From Luteolibacter yonseiensis (GTDB lineage Bacteria; Verrucomicrobiota; Verrucomicrobiia; Verrucomicrobiales; Akkermansiaceae), in assembly GCF_016595465.1 (NCBI RefSeq), contig NZ_JAENIK010000013.1:124001-188000 (forward strand): a stretch of 64,000 nt of DNA. Direction: 5' to 3'. The stretch's first letter is position 1. The number at the start of each line of letters is the position of its first letter. The position numbers and the translations under genes are program-made. This document shows positions 45,976 through 54,758 of this stretch, in pieces. Below the pieces are notes generated by a model. The model was not told the DNA's origin. It searched no databases and worked only from the letters and a program-made list of their open reading frames with translations.

Positions 45976-46905
45976 ATGTCCCGGACAATTCAAACCGTTC
46001 TCCTCACAGGGTTGCTTTCATCCCGGCTATGGGCCGGAACCGTGGTGATCACCTCTGTGGCCGATCCCGGCCACCCGCAGGCACCGCTCACATCGCTGGC
46101 GGGCCTTCCTCTCGTTTCGAGCACCCAAGTCCATGTGGGTGCGTTTCCCGGGATGAGCGATGACCAGATCCTCGATCTCGCTTCGCATGGAGGTCTTTCC
46201 GGAATCACCACATCCTTCACTCCTTTCGGCGGGCAGTGCGCGATCGGCCAAGGTGTGGACGGAGCGCCGGGAGGGTTCGAAATCGCCGTGAAATCCCCGG
46301 TGACCTCCACCTCCCCCTGTGCGGGCCAGACCGTGTCCCTTCTGATCCGGACCGCGGGCGGTGAGTTTCTTGTCGCACGTTTCCCCGGCAAGGTATTCGA
46401 ACCTGAATCCCCCACCGGTTTGGAACCACTGCTCTCGCTGCATCTTGCCGATGCCAAGCTGCTGGTGGGAAACCGTCTTGATGTGTCGAAATTCACCACT
46501 TCCACCGCTCCCCCGGTGGGCAGCTTCGGCACCTGGCTGTCCGGATTCCCGACCATTACCGATCCACTGATGAAGTTGCCCGGTGCGGATCCGGATTCCG
46601 ACGGTCGGTCGAATTTCCTCGAATATGCGACGGGCGGAAATCCCACCACCCCGGACGATCCCGCCGCAGGCGCGATCCGGGCGAAGGGAACGGAAGGAGT
46701 CTTGTGGGTTACCTTCCAACGTCTTTCCGGTTTGGGGACGGTCCGGTATTCTTTGGAATCCTCCCAAGATCTGGCCCCGCCTTGGTCGGAATTCGTCGAA
46801 AACCTCGAAGCGGATCCGGAATTCCCCAATACATTGCGCGCGGTCCTCACCCCTCCCCTGACCTCCAACCGCTATTTCCGCCTGAAAGTGGAGGGGGAGC
46901 CGTAA
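45976..46905 (+). CDS. secreted protein with Ca-type DxDxDG loop and FRLKV C-terminus
   Basis: Exported protein of 309 residues, signal peptide MSRTIQTVLLTGLLSSRLWA. A single DPDSDGRSNFLEYATGGNP motif (about 210-228) resembles the thrombospondin type 3/EF-like calcium loops common in verrucomicrobial secreted proteins. The C-terminal domain (YSLESSQDLAPPWSEF... YFRLKV) is similar to that of the preceding gene, so both may share a C-terminal sorting or carbohydrate-related domain. Function unknown. The start codon is 5 bp after the previous stop. Confidence 0.65.
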   Translation: MSRTIQTVLLTGLLSSRLWAGTVVITSVADPGHPQAPLTSLAGLPLVSSTQVHVGAFPGMSDDQILDLASHGGLSGITTSFTPFGGQCAIGQGVDGAPGGFEIAVKSPVTSTSPCAGQTVSLLIRTAGGEFLVARFPGKVFEPESPTGLEPLLSLHLADAKLLVGNRLDVSKFTTSTAPPVGSFGTWLSGFPTITDPLMKLPGADPDSDGRSNFLEYATGGNPTTPDDPAAGAIRAKGTEGVLWVTFQRLSGLGTVRYSLESSQDLAPPWSEFVENLEADPEFPNTLRAVLTPPLTSNRYFRLKVEGEP

Positions 46906-46990
46906 ACCGGCATCTGGTCTCCCCTTCAACGTCTGAGATCAAGTCCCGGACTTTACTTATTATCGAATCGGGCGAGGGTCAGGAATCGAA

Positions 46991-47875
46991 ATGGAATCCC
47001 ACACCGACCGGTTCATCCGCTATCTCGCCACGGAGCGCGGGCTTTCCGATGCTTATCAGTCCTCTGTCAGGCAGACGCTGGATGCTCTGGCGAAATGGGT
47101 GAAATCCCGCCGCATGGAGCTGCGGGACATCGGCACCGACGAGCTGGCGGCGTTTCTCGTGCAACGGAAAGCGGAAGGGCTGAACGCGGCGTCCCTGCGG
47201 ATCACGACCGTGCACCTGAAAGTGTTTTTCCGCTGGCTGGCGCGGAAGGGAACGCTGGAAATGAACCCGGCCGAGCCACTGCTCGCACCGCGCCCGGACA
47301 TGACCCTGCCGGAAACCCTGCATGCTTCGGAGGTTGGGAAATTGCTGGACTCGATCGACCCCTCACAGCCGTTGGGACGGCGGGATCTGGCGATTCTGGA
47401 ATTGTTCTACTCATCCGGGCTGCGGCTTTCCGAGCTGTGCAAGGTCCGGTTGGAGATGATGGATTTCGAGGAAGGATTCATGCGCATCACCGGCAAAGGC
47501 AACAAGACCCGGGTGGTGAGGGTCGGTAAAAAAGCACTGGCGGCCATGGAGAATTACCTAACCAACGAGCGACCCGGCCTGGTGACCAAGAAAACCTCGT
47601 CCCACGTTTTTCTGAGTGTCCGCGGCGGAGCTTTGTCACCGGACCGGGTGAGACAGATCGTGAAGGAGCGTGCGAGGTTCGCCGGCATTGAACAAAACAT
47701 CTACCCGCATCTGCTGCGGCATTCGTTCGCGACACACTTGCTGGAGGGCGGTGCGGACCTGCGGGTGATCCAGGAGCTGTTGGGCCATGCGGACATTTCC
47801 ACCACCCAGATCTACACACACGTGGACCGGCAGCGGCTCAAGGCGGTGCACAAGCAATTCCACCCCCGGGGCTGA
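46991..47875 (+). CDS. xerD: site-specific tyrosine recombinase XerD
   Basis: Resolves chromosome dimers at dif with XerC. The 294-residue protein has the full Tyr recombinase set: R145 (GLRLSELC), K169 (TGKGNK), H240-x-x-R243 (HLLRH), H266 (LGHADIS) and nucleophile Y275 (TQIYTHV). The N-terminal SAM-like domain (ERGLSDAYQSSVRQTLDAL) is intact. The usual size and lack of adjacent mobile genes indicate the housekeeping enzyme rather than a phage integrase. Confidence 0.9.
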   Translation: MESHTDRFIRYLATERGLSDAYQSSVRQTLDALAKWVKSRRMELRDIGTDELAAFLVQRKAEGLNAASLRITTVHLKVFFRWLARKGTLEMNPAEPLLAPRPDMTLPETLHASEVGKLLDSIDPSQPLGRRDLAILELFYSSGLRLSELCKVRLEMMDFEEGFMRITGKGNKTRVVRVGKKALAAMENYLTNERPGLVTKKTSSHVFLSVRGGALSPDRVRQIVKERARFAGIEQNIYPHLLRHSFATHLLEGGADLRVIQELLGHADISTTQIYTHVDRQRLKAVHKQFHPRG

Positions 47876-47899
47876 CGAACGGCCCGGGATTCCACCGGA

Positions 47900-48676
47900 T
47901 CAGAAATAGGGTTTTATCTCCAATGGCTTCTGCTCCGGTTCCTTGGCTTTTTCCGGAGCGGGCGTTGGCGGGGACGCGGGAGCTGGCGGCGGCGTTGCTG
48001 GTACGGGCGGAGGCGTGGGTGGCGTCGCTGGTGCGGGCGGCACGGACTGGGTCTGGGTCGTGGTGGCAGCGGCGGGATCCGGGTTCGACGTGTCGGGCAC
48101 CACTGTGGCGGTCGGAACGTTTGGCAGGATCTGGAATCCATCCACGCGGATCGCTTGGAAAAGCCGGTTGTAATTGTGCCTGAGCACGGCCGGAAACGAA
48201 ACGCGGCCAGCCTCGACGATATTTTCACGGAGCAGCTTGGCGGTGAGGTTCGCGACGAGATCGGTACCGATCTGCACCGCACCTTCGGGACTGAGAATGG
48301 CTTTTCCCGCTTCGTTGCCGCCAAGGATGACATCGCTCTTGATCGACTGCCCCTGGATGGCGAGGGTGGATTGCGCGGAGGAGATGGCCCCCTTGGAATT
48401 CACGGTCATTTCAAGGTTCGCATGGTCATTGGTCGCAAGCCAGCCGCGCACGTGATCGATGCGGACGGAAATGAAAATGCCACCATCCGGTGTGGGGCTG
48501 GTTTCCGGCTTGTAGGTCCGGTAGTCCGCACCTGAGAGAGGGTATTCCGCGGCGGTTCCCTTGCGTTTCCACCCGCCAAGACTCTTCCCGAAAGCTTCCT
48601 CATCGATGGAAACCTCGGCAAAGGCGTATGACGCACCGATGAGGAGTGTGGCGAGGAATAGGAATTTCGGTTTCAT
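47900..48676 (-). CDS. secreted protein with Pro-rich C-terminus
   Basis: Exported protein of 258 residues, signal peptide MKPKFLFLATLLIGASYAFA. The N-terminal 170 residues are a mixed alpha/beta domain (ISVRIDHVRGWLATNDHANLE is its most regular strand-turn). Residues 195-250 are a low-complexity Pro/Ala/Thr-rich stretch (PPAPATPPTPPPVPATPP), a typical wall-spanning linker. No known family. Monocistronic, convergent with xerD (24 bp). Confidence 0.65.
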   Translation of the reverse strand: MKPKFLFLATLLIGASYAFAEVSIDEEAFGKSLGGWKRKGTAAEYPLSGADYRTYKPETSPTPDGGIFISVRIDHVRGWLATNDHANLEMTVNSKGAISSAQSTLAIQGQSIKSDVILGGNEAGKAILSPEGAVQIGTDLVANLTAKLLRENIVEAGRVSFPAVLRHNYNRLFQAIRVDGFQILPNVPTATVVPDTSNPDPAAATTTQTQSVPPAPATPPTPPPVPATPPPAPASPPTPAPEKAKEPEQKPLEIKPYF

Positions 48677-48712
48677 GAAGAATCGCGGAGTGATACTGAA
48701 CCAGACCGGTTT

Positions 48713-49096
48713 TTATTCGAAAAATTCGGGTGGCGGTGGTGGATTGGGCGAACCAAGCAGGCGTCCGACCTGGGCCGAGGCCTTCGCTTTATGCTCATCC
48801 TTGATATAGGCCGCGACGGTCCCTAGCGCGGCCACGATCGCACCCCAGTCGTCGGTGAATCCCGCGCCGGGAATGATGTCCGGGATCAGGTCGGTGGGCA
48901 GGACGAGGTAGCCCAGCGCTCCCACGATGACACCTTTCGCCCATGGCGGTGTGTCGCGATCCTGCAGACAGTAAAAAAGCGTCAAGGCCGCGAGCAGCGT
49001 CTTGCGCCCGGCCGTGGCGGCGGCCCGGATGAGAGTGCGCCACAGCCGCGGGGCGGAGTACCAGCGCGGGGCGGAAAGTGGTTGCTTGGGCGACAT
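48713..49096 (-). CDS. YkvA-like DUF1232 membrane protein
   Basis: Protein of 127 residues with the DUF1232 hallmark YLVLPTDLIPDIIPGAGFTDD (about 80-100) and two membrane-associated helices (TLLAALTLFYCLQD, VIVGALGYLVLP). The Pro-rich tail (PNPPPPPEFFE) ends it. The family is widespread and uncharacterised. I chose the ATG at 49096; the longer frame adds 12 unconserved residues. Confidence 0.75.
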   Translation of the reverse strand: MSPKQPLSAPRWYSAPRLWRTLIRAAATAGRKTLLAALTLFYCLQDRDTPPWAKGVIVGALGYLVLPTDLIPDIIPGAGFTDDWGAIVAALGTVAAYIKDEHKAKASAQVGRLLGSPNPPPPPEFFE

Positions 49097-49216
49097 GACG
49101 AATGCTGGGCCCGAAGATGCCCCATTTTCCAACGAGCCGCAAGCGCAAGCACGGACAGACCATCAATGGGAAGGATACGGTTGCACCGCACCAGGGAACC
49201 CGCTAGCGTCCGCCGC

Positions 49217-50101
49217 GTGATCCGTCCTGTCGATGTCCTGTTGGAATTTCTCGCCGCCGAGCAAGCTCGCGGAGTGACGCACGTCCATTTGGACGAAGGC
49301 GCTCGGGAAGGATTGAGGGAGGTGTTCGCCCTGGCGAAGTCCGGAGGAACACCCGCCCCCATGCCCGTCCGGGAAGAGCCTTCGGTGGCAAATGTGGAGA
49401 AACCCCGCATCGAAATTTCCCTCGAGGAGACAAAGCCCGTGGTGGTCTCCACCGAGCTTTCCATCACCGGATCGACCCGCGGGGAACAACTCGCCTCCCT
49501 GCGTCTCCAGGCGGAGAACTGGGGTCCGGCGAAAGCGTTGGGATCCCTGCGTGACACGATGGTCTTCTCCACCGGAAACCCCGAGGCACGCGTGATGCTG
49601 GTCGGCGAGGCTCCGGGCTACCAGGAGGAAAGGGAGCGCGAACCATTCGTGGGTCCGGCCGGACAGAAGTTGAACGATATCCTGAAGGCGATGGGTATCG
49701 CCCGCGAGGAGGTCTATATCTCCAACATCGTGAAATTCCGCCCCGCCACGGCGAAACAAACGACAAACAACCGCAAACCGACCCCCGAGGAAATGGAGGC
49801 CTGCATGCCGTTCGTCCGCGCGGAGATCGGCATCGTGAAACCCGAGTGCATCATCGCCCTGGGCGGCACCGCGGCGGAAGGGTTGCTCCGGCTGGAAGGT
49901 TCCGTGACGTCCATGCGTGGAAAGTGGCACGAGATTTCCGGCACGCCCCTCCGCGTGACCTATCATCCCAGCTACCTGCTCCAGAGCGGTGGCAGCACCA
50001 ACGTGAAACGCCAGGTGTGGGAGGACATGCTGGCGGTGATGGAGAAGCTGGCGCTTCCCATTTCAGAAAAACAGCGGGGTTACTTCCTGCCGAAGGCCTG
50101 A
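49217..50101 (+). CDS. family 4-type uracil-DNA glycosylase lacking most Fe-S cysteines
   Basis: Excises uracil from DNA. The 294-residue protein starts best at GTG 49217, with helical and variable N-terminal 100 residues. Active-site motifs are present: GEAPGYQEERE (130-140), PFVGPAGQKL, ISNIVKFRP (169-175), and HPSYLLQ (250-256). In the thermophile-type family 4/5 enzymes four Cys bind a [4Fe-4S] cluster; here three are replaced (W102, A105, F174), leaving only C196. An in-frame ATG at 49169 is an alternative start. Confidence 0.82.
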   Translation: MIRPVDVLLEFLAAEQARGVTHVHLDEGAREGLREVFALAKSGGTPAPMPVREEPSVANVEKPRIEISLEETKPVVVSTELSITGSTRGEQLASLRLQAENWGPAKALGSLRDTMVFSTGNPEARVMLVGEAPGYQEEREREPFVGPAGQKLNDILKAMGIAREEVYISNIVKFRPATAKQTTNNRKPTPEEMEACMPFVRAEIGIVKPECIIALGGTAAEGLLRLEGSVTSMRGKWHEISGTPLRVTYHPSYLLQSGGSTNVKRQVWEDMLAVMEKLALPISEKQRGYFLPKA

Positions 50102-50157
50102 GACTCAAGGCAGCTCGTAAAGACGCCGGCCCGCTTTCCCTGAAATGCGGAGAAATG

Positions 50158-50194
50158 AAAACCCCGGAGTGTTCTGAAACTTCTCCGGGGGTTC
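50158..50194. terminator. hairpin between convergent udg and gpmI
   Basis: aaccccggag / ctccgggg-g-tt, 10 bp with one bulged G, loop of 13 nt. It lies between the convergent stops. No U tract beyond the arms, so termination efficiency is uncertain. Confidence 0.5.
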
Positions 50195-50245
50195 ATCCGC
50201 ACCGAAACGGAAACGTTCCGGCGCTTCAAATACGTGATCCGAGGC

Positions 50246-51931
50246 TCAGCGGCTCCACTTTTTCAGCGAACCCTTGCTCTTTTTCACAAGAGATTTCTTC
50301 TTCTCGAGCAGCGTCGCCGCTGGTTTGGCAACGGGTGTGGGAACGGAGGCCTGCTTCGCGGCGGATTTCACCGCTTTTCTGACGGGTTGGTCCGTTTTGC
50401 GGACGAGCAGGCTTTTTCCGGTCATCTGCTTCGGCTGGGCGAGCCCCAGCATGTCCAACAGCGTCGGGGCGACGTCCGCGAGAATCCCGTCCGCCACAGT
50501 GTATTGGTCCGCATCCTCCGCGACGTAGAAGAGGTGGACGAGGTTCGTCGTGTGAGCGGTGTTCGGCGAGCCGTCGGCATTCCGCATGAACTCGCAGTTT
50601 CCGTGGTCCGCGGTGATGAGGAGTTTGCCACCGAGGCGGAGTGTTTCCTCGGCGATCTCCTTCACATCGGCATCAATGGTCTCGCAGGCTTTCATGGCGG
50701 CCTCGACAACGCCGGTGTGACCGACCATGTCGGGGTTGGCGAAGTTGAGAATGACCATGTCATAATCCTTGAGCTTGGCGACGACGGTGTCGGTCACCTG
50801 GCGGGCGCTCATCTCCGGTTTGAAATCATAGGTCGGCACGTCTTTCGGCGACGGGATGATGACACGGTCCTCGCCTTCGTATGCGACTTCCTCGCCGCCG
50901 TTGAAGAAATAGGTGACGTGCGGGTATTTCTCGGTTTCCGCGATGCGCATCTGGGTCATGCCGGCGTTTGCGACCGTCTGGCCGAGCACCATGTCGAGCG
51001 TCTGGGCGGAGAAGATTTCCGGACAACCGTATTTTTCATCATACTGGGTCAGGGTGACGAAGTGGATCTTCGGCGTGACCTCGCGGTCGAAGCCGTCGAA
51101 GTCAGGATAGAGGAACGCCTCGGAAAGTTCGCGGGCACGGTCCGAGCGGAAATTGAAGAACAGGACGACGTCGCCGTCGCGGACGCGCTGGGTGTCGGCC
51201 TCCGTGAAAATCATCGGCGGCATGAACTCGTCGGTCTTGTCCAGGCGGTAGTAGTCGGCGATGGCTTCGCTAGCGAGCACCTCGCGCTTTTCGCCCTTGC
51301 CCAGAACGATCGCATCCCAAGCCAGCTTCACACGATCCCAACGCTTGTCGCGGTCCATGGCGAAATAGCGCCCGATCACCGTGGCGATGCGTGCGCCGGA
51401 TTTCGCCGCCTCGTCCTCGACCTTCGCGACGAATCCTTCGCCGCCGGTCGGCGAGGTGTCACGGCCATCGGTGATGGCGTGGATGAAAATGTCTTCGACA
51501 CCCGCTTCCTTCGCCAGCTTCACCATGGCGATGAGCTGGTCTTGATGGCTGTGCACGCCTCCGTCGGACACGAGGCCGAGAAGGTGGAGACGGCTGGATT
51601 TCGCCTTTTCAAGGGCTTCGACGAAGACGGGGTTTTTCCCGAGCGTGCCTTCGTCGATGGATTTGTTGATGCGGGTCAGATCCTGATAAACGATGCGGCC
51701 GGCTCCGAGATTGAGGTGGCCGACCTCCGAATTCCCCATCTGCCCCGGTGGCAGGCCGACATCAAGGCCGGAAGCGCTGAGGAAACCTTTCGGATATTTG
51801 GCGAACATCACCTCGTGGAAAGGCGTCTTCGCGAGCAGGGTCGCGTTTCCGTCCTTTTTTGCGGTTTCTTCTCCCCCGGGATTCACACCCCAGCCGTCGC
51901 GAATGATGAGCACTACAGGTTTCTTGGCCAT
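50246..51931 (-). CDS. gpmI: 2,3-bisphosphoglycerate-independent phosphoglycerate mutase
   Basis: Interconverts 3- and 2-phosphoglycerate in glycolysis. The protein of 561 residues has Mn-binding RDGWG near residue 11, nucleophile S68 (GNSEVGH) and the C-terminal metal motifs ADHGNCEFM and GTAHTTN-like NTAHTTNLVHLFY. After the catalytic part (about 515) there is a tail of about 50 residues rich in Lys/Pro/Ala (KAVKSAAKQASVPTPVAKPA, then KKKSLVKKSKGSLKKWSR), absent from standard enzymes. The tail is basic and possibly nucleic-acid or membrane interacting. Confidence 0.93.
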   Translation of the reverse strand: MAKKPVVLIIRDGWGVNPGGEETAKKDGNATLLAKTPFHEVMFAKYPKGFLSASGLDVGLPPGQMGNSEVGHLNLGAGRIVYQDLTRINKSIDEGTLGKNPVFVEALEKAKSSRLHLLGLVSDGGVHSHQDQLIAMVKLAKEAGVEDIFIHAITDGRDTSPTGGEGFVAKVEDEAAKSGARIATVIGRYFAMDRDKRWDRVKLAWDAIVLGKGEKREVLASEAIADYYRLDKTDEFMPPMIFTEADTQRVRDGDVVLFFNFRSDRARELSEAFLYPDFDGFDREVTPKIHFVTLTQYDEKYGCPEIFSAQTLDMVLGQTVANAGMTQMRIAETEKYPHVTYFFNGGEEVAYEGEDRVIIPSPKDVPTYDFKPEMSARQVTDTVVAKLKDYDMVILNFANPDMVGHTGVVEAAMKACETIDADVKEIAEETLRLGGKLLITADHGNCEFMRNADGSPNTAHTTNLVHLFYVAEDADQYTVADGILADVAPTLLDMLGLAQPKQMTGKSLLVRKTDQPVRKAVKSAAKQASVPTPVAKPAATLLEKKKSLVKKSKGSLKKWSR

Positions 51932-52631
51932 GACGAACGGCGTTTACCCCCCCGCCCTCCCCGCCGCAAGCCCGGCGGAGGGAAATTTACGAAAAACTTC
52001 GGGGGACGTAATTGATCTCCACGCCGGAAAAATTACGGAAGCCCAAGGCGGTTCACCTCTCATGCGAGGATACACCCGGCCACATGATCCAAGTAGAAAG
52101 AGATCGGTTATAATAACAAAAAGCAATCATTCGATTCAATCGTTCGATTCAATCGAATGATTAGTCAACTTCTCAAACAATCGCAACACCTAATTTTTTT
52201 TGGTAAAAATTATCTAATACCTTTAATCATGAGTAATTTTTACTTTTTAATCAACTCCTAACCGGTGCCCCATTTCGAAGTCATTGAATCCATTCAAACT
52301 GAAGGATCAAACGTTAATAAAATCCAAACAAACGATTAAATCTATTGATTGAATCGACGCGCCTCAGCCGTTTCCGATAATTTTCCAATGGCAGGGAGTG
52401 AATTCCCTTGCTCCCGCAGAACTGTGGAATCGATGTCAATAACCCGTGAACAAGCTTGGTCCGGGTTATTCACAACCTGTCACCATCTTGTCCACGGACA
52501 CGAATCCACCTCCTGTGAACCACCGATGACAGCCCATTCTTCCCGCTTCCCCCGGCGATTTCGCACATTGCCGTCGCCCGATGAAACGGTTTGCACCGCT
52601 CCGCCGACGCAGCTAGAAATGGGCGCACGCC
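51932..52631. other. 700 bp gene-free region: candidate replication origin / complex regulatory region
   Basis: Longest gene-free interval here, between divergent gpmI (-) and the fumarase gene (+). It contains a 70-bp stretch (52191-52260) with 13 G+C of 70 (19%) in an otherwise ~60% GC sequence. Also two tandem 13-bp copies of ttcgattcaatcg (52130-52155, each with a CGATT-C-AATCG palindrome) nested in a 12-bp inverted repeat (52125-52136/52151-52162), and a related gattgaatcg copy near 52347. A perfect TTATNCACA DnaA box (52466-52474) and three 7/9 matches (52445, 52488, 52514) follow. This combination is origin-like; an operator array is the alternative. Confidence 0.4.
52125..52162. repeat. 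12-bp inverted repeat with nested 13-bp tandem repeats
   Basis: aatcattcgatt (52125-52136) and aatcgaatgatt (52151-52162) are perfect inverted repeats. Inside, ttcgattcaatcg occurs twice in tandem (52130-52142, 52143-52155). Confidence 0.85.
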
Positions 52632-54266
52632 ATGTCCGACAAGCCCTTCTTCTATCAGGATCCCTTCCCTCTCGGCCCCGACACCACTGAGTATGAGCGG
52701 ATCAGTTCGGACCACGTTTCAGTAACCGAATTCGACGGCAAGCCCATTTTGAAGATCGCCCCGGAGGCGCTCACCCTGCTGTCGGCGGAAGCCATCAAGG
52801 CCATCAATTTCACCCTCCGTCCCTCTCATCTGGCCCAGGTGTCAGCAATTCTGGAAGACCCTGAGGCATCCGAAAACGACCGCATGGTTGCCCTGATGCT
52901 TCTGAAGAATGCGGAAATCGCCTCGAATGGCATCCTCCCCTTCTGTCAGGACACCGGCACGGCGACGATCATTGGCAAAAAGGGCCAGCAGGTCTGGACA
53001 GGCTGTGACGACGCGGAATTTCTGTCGAAGGGCATCTACGACACCTACACAAAGGAGAACCTGCGCTACTCTCAAACCGCCCCGCTCACCATGTATGAGG
53101 AGGTCAACACCAAGACCAACCTGCCGGCGCAGATCGACCTGTATGCGACGGAAGGAGATTCCTACAAGTTCCTCTTCGTCAGCAAGGGCGGTGGATCGGC
53201 AAACAAGACCTTCCTCTACCAGGAAACCAAGGCGCTCCTCAATCCCAAGCGGCTCAAGGAGTTCTGCACCGAGAAAATGGCATCCCTCGGCACGGCGGCC
53301 TGCCCGCCTTATCACCTCGCATTTGTCATCGGCGGTACTTCGGCGGAAAACTGCCTCAAAACGGTGAAAATGGCCTCCACGCGTTATTACGACGCCCTGC
53401 CGACTTCGGGCAACGAACACGGCCAGGCGTTCCGCGACGTGGAACTGGAAAAGGAACTCCTCGCGATCGCCCGGCAGATCGGCATCGGTGCGCAGTTCGG
53501 AGGGAAATATCTCGCGCTCGACGTCCGCGTCATCCGTCTCCCCCGCCACGGCGCGTCATGCCCGGTGGGCATCGGCGTCTCCTGCTCGGCGGACCGCCAA
53601 GCGAAGGCGAAGATCACCAAGGACGGTCTTTTCCTGGAAAAACTGGAGAAGAATCCGGGCCGCTTCATCCCGGAGAAATTCCGCGATTGGAAGTTCAAGG
53701 GGGTGCCCATCGATCTGGATCTCGGCATGGAGGAAACGCTCAACACACTTTCCAAATACCCTGTCACCACCGCCCTTGCCCTGACAGGCACCATCATCGT
53801 GGCCCGCGACATCGCCCATGCGAAACTCAAGGAAATCCTCGATGATACCGGCGAACTGCCCGAATATTTCCGGAAATACCCTGTTTACTACGCCGGCCCG
53901 GCGAAAACCCCGGCAGGCATGCCATCCGGCTCCTTCGGTCCCACCACCGCCGGGCGGATGGACGGCTATGTGGATCTTTTCCAATCCCACGGCGGCTCGA
54001 TGGTCATGCTGGCCAAGGGAAACCGCTCGAAACAAGTCACCGAAGCCTGCCACAAGCACGGCGGTTTCTACCTCGGTTCAGCAGGCGGACCAGCCGCCTT
54101 GCTCGCGCAGGATCATATCCGCTCCCAGGAAGTGGTCGATTTCCCGGAACTCGGGATGGAAGCGGTGTGGAAGATCACGGTGGAGAATTTCCCCGCATTC
54201 ATCCTGGTGGACAACAAGGGGAACGACTTCTTCACCTCCCTGAACTCCTGCCCGGTGTGTCATTGA
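52632..54266 (+). CDS. fumarate hydratase class I
   Basis: Iron-sulfur fumarase of 544 residues converting fumarate to malate. The N-terminal Fe-S domain has FCQDTGTATI near residue 106 with the first ligand Cys, other Cys in KGGGSANK... FGG KYLALDV-region neighbours GASCPVGIGVSCSA. The C-terminal part has AGPAKTPAGMPSGSFGPTTAGRMDG, cut here to PAGMPSGSFGPTTAGRMDGY, and ends SCPVCH. Both halves, as in FumA/B, are in one chain. Its leader is the origin-like region. The product is typical of the oxygen-labile fumarases. Confidence 0.92.
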   Translation: MSDKPFFYQDPFPLGPDTTEYERISSDHVSVTEFDGKPILKIAPEALTLLSAEAIKAINFTLRPSHLAQVSAILEDPEASENDRMVALMLLKNAEIASNGILPFCQDTGTATIIGKKGQQVWTGCDDAEFLSKGIYDTYTKENLRYSQTAPLTMYEEVNTKTNLPAQIDLYATEGDSYKFLFVSKGGGSANKTFLYQETKALLNPKRLKEFCTEKMASLGTAACPPYHLAFVIGGTSAENCLKTVKMASTRYYDALPTSGNEHGQAFRDVELEKELLAIARQIGIGAQFGGKYLALDVRVIRLPRHGASCPVGIGVSCSADRQAKAKITKDGLFLEKLEKNPGRFIPEKFRDWKFKGVPIDLDLGMEETLNTLSKYPVTTALALTGTIIVARDIAHAKLKEILDDTGELPEYFRKYPVYYAGPAKTPAGMPSGSFGPTTAGRMDGYVDLFQSHGGSMVMLAKGNRSKQVTEACHKHGGFYLGSAGGPAALLAQDHIRSQEVVDFPELGMEAVWKITVENFPAFILVDNKGNDFFTSLNSCPVCH

Positions 54267-54283
54267 CTGCTTGAAACACCCGC

Positions 54284-54427
54284 ATGAGCAACATCGGAAT
54301 ACAGGAATGGATCGTGATCTCGATAACCCTGGGACTCCTGCTGATGCCCGTCGCAGTCGTTTTGGGATTCGCTCTTTTCATGACGAAACGCCGTAAGAAA
54401 CACCGCACGCCTCCTCCCATTCCGTAA
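54284..54427 (+). CDS. 47-residue single-helix membrane protein
   Basis: Short gene of 47 codons: a hydrophobic helix (IVISITLGLLLMPVAVVLGF, residues 10-29) follows the amphipathic start IGIQEW, then a basic KRRKKHR tail and PPPIP end. The N-terminus IGIQEW resembles the TatA IGMQE start, and it is 112 bp before tatA, so it may be a TatA-like remnant or partner. Good coding composition; no other evidence. Start chosen as the only ATG near the fumarase stop. Confidence 0.5.
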   Translation: MSNIGIQEWIVISITLGLLLMPVAVVLGFALFMTKRRKKHRTPPPIP

Positions 54428-54539
54428 AAATCGCCGCCTTCGAAACAGCGTCCTCAGAAAATTCGTCGCTTATTCGAAAGTAAATGAATTGCAAGCAGGT
54501 TTTGCGACGTTACCCTACCAGCAACAACACCACAAAACT

Positions 54540-54752
54540 ATGGGATCATTTGGAATGCAGGAGATGGTTGTGATTTTCATCATAATCTTGTTGCTCTTCG
54601 GAGCAAAAAAATTGCCCGAGCTTGCCCGCGGAGTCGGCAAGAGCATGGGTGAGTTCAAGAAGGCACGTGACGAGTTCGAGCATGAAATCACCCGCGCGGA
54701 GACCGAAACCCGCGTGAAGGAAGTTCCCGGCAAAGAACCACGCGAGTCCTGA
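54540..54752 (+). CDS. tatA: Sec-independent protein translocase subunit TatA
   Basis: Pore-forming subunit of the twin-arginine translocase for folded proteins. 70 residues: N-terminal helix MGSFGMQEMVVIFIIILLLF, hinge GAKKLPELARGVGKSMGEF, amphipathic helix, charged tail (EFEHEITRAETETRVKE). No tatB/tatC adjacent. An intrinsic terminator lies 45 bp downstream, inside the next gene. Confidence 0.92.
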   Translation: MGSFGMQEMVVIFIIILLLFGAKKLPELARGVGKSMGEFKKARDEFEHEITRAETETRVKEVPGKEPRES

Positions 54753-54758
54753 GTCAGG

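Noticed and set aside
46991..47875. Tyrosine recombinase as a prophage or island integrase
   Set aside because: Size, motif set and absence of phage genes or att sites fit housekeeping XerD.
50234..52015. 593-codon plus-strand frame
   Set aside because: Antisense shadow of gpmI with Asp/Arg/His-rich mirrored composition.
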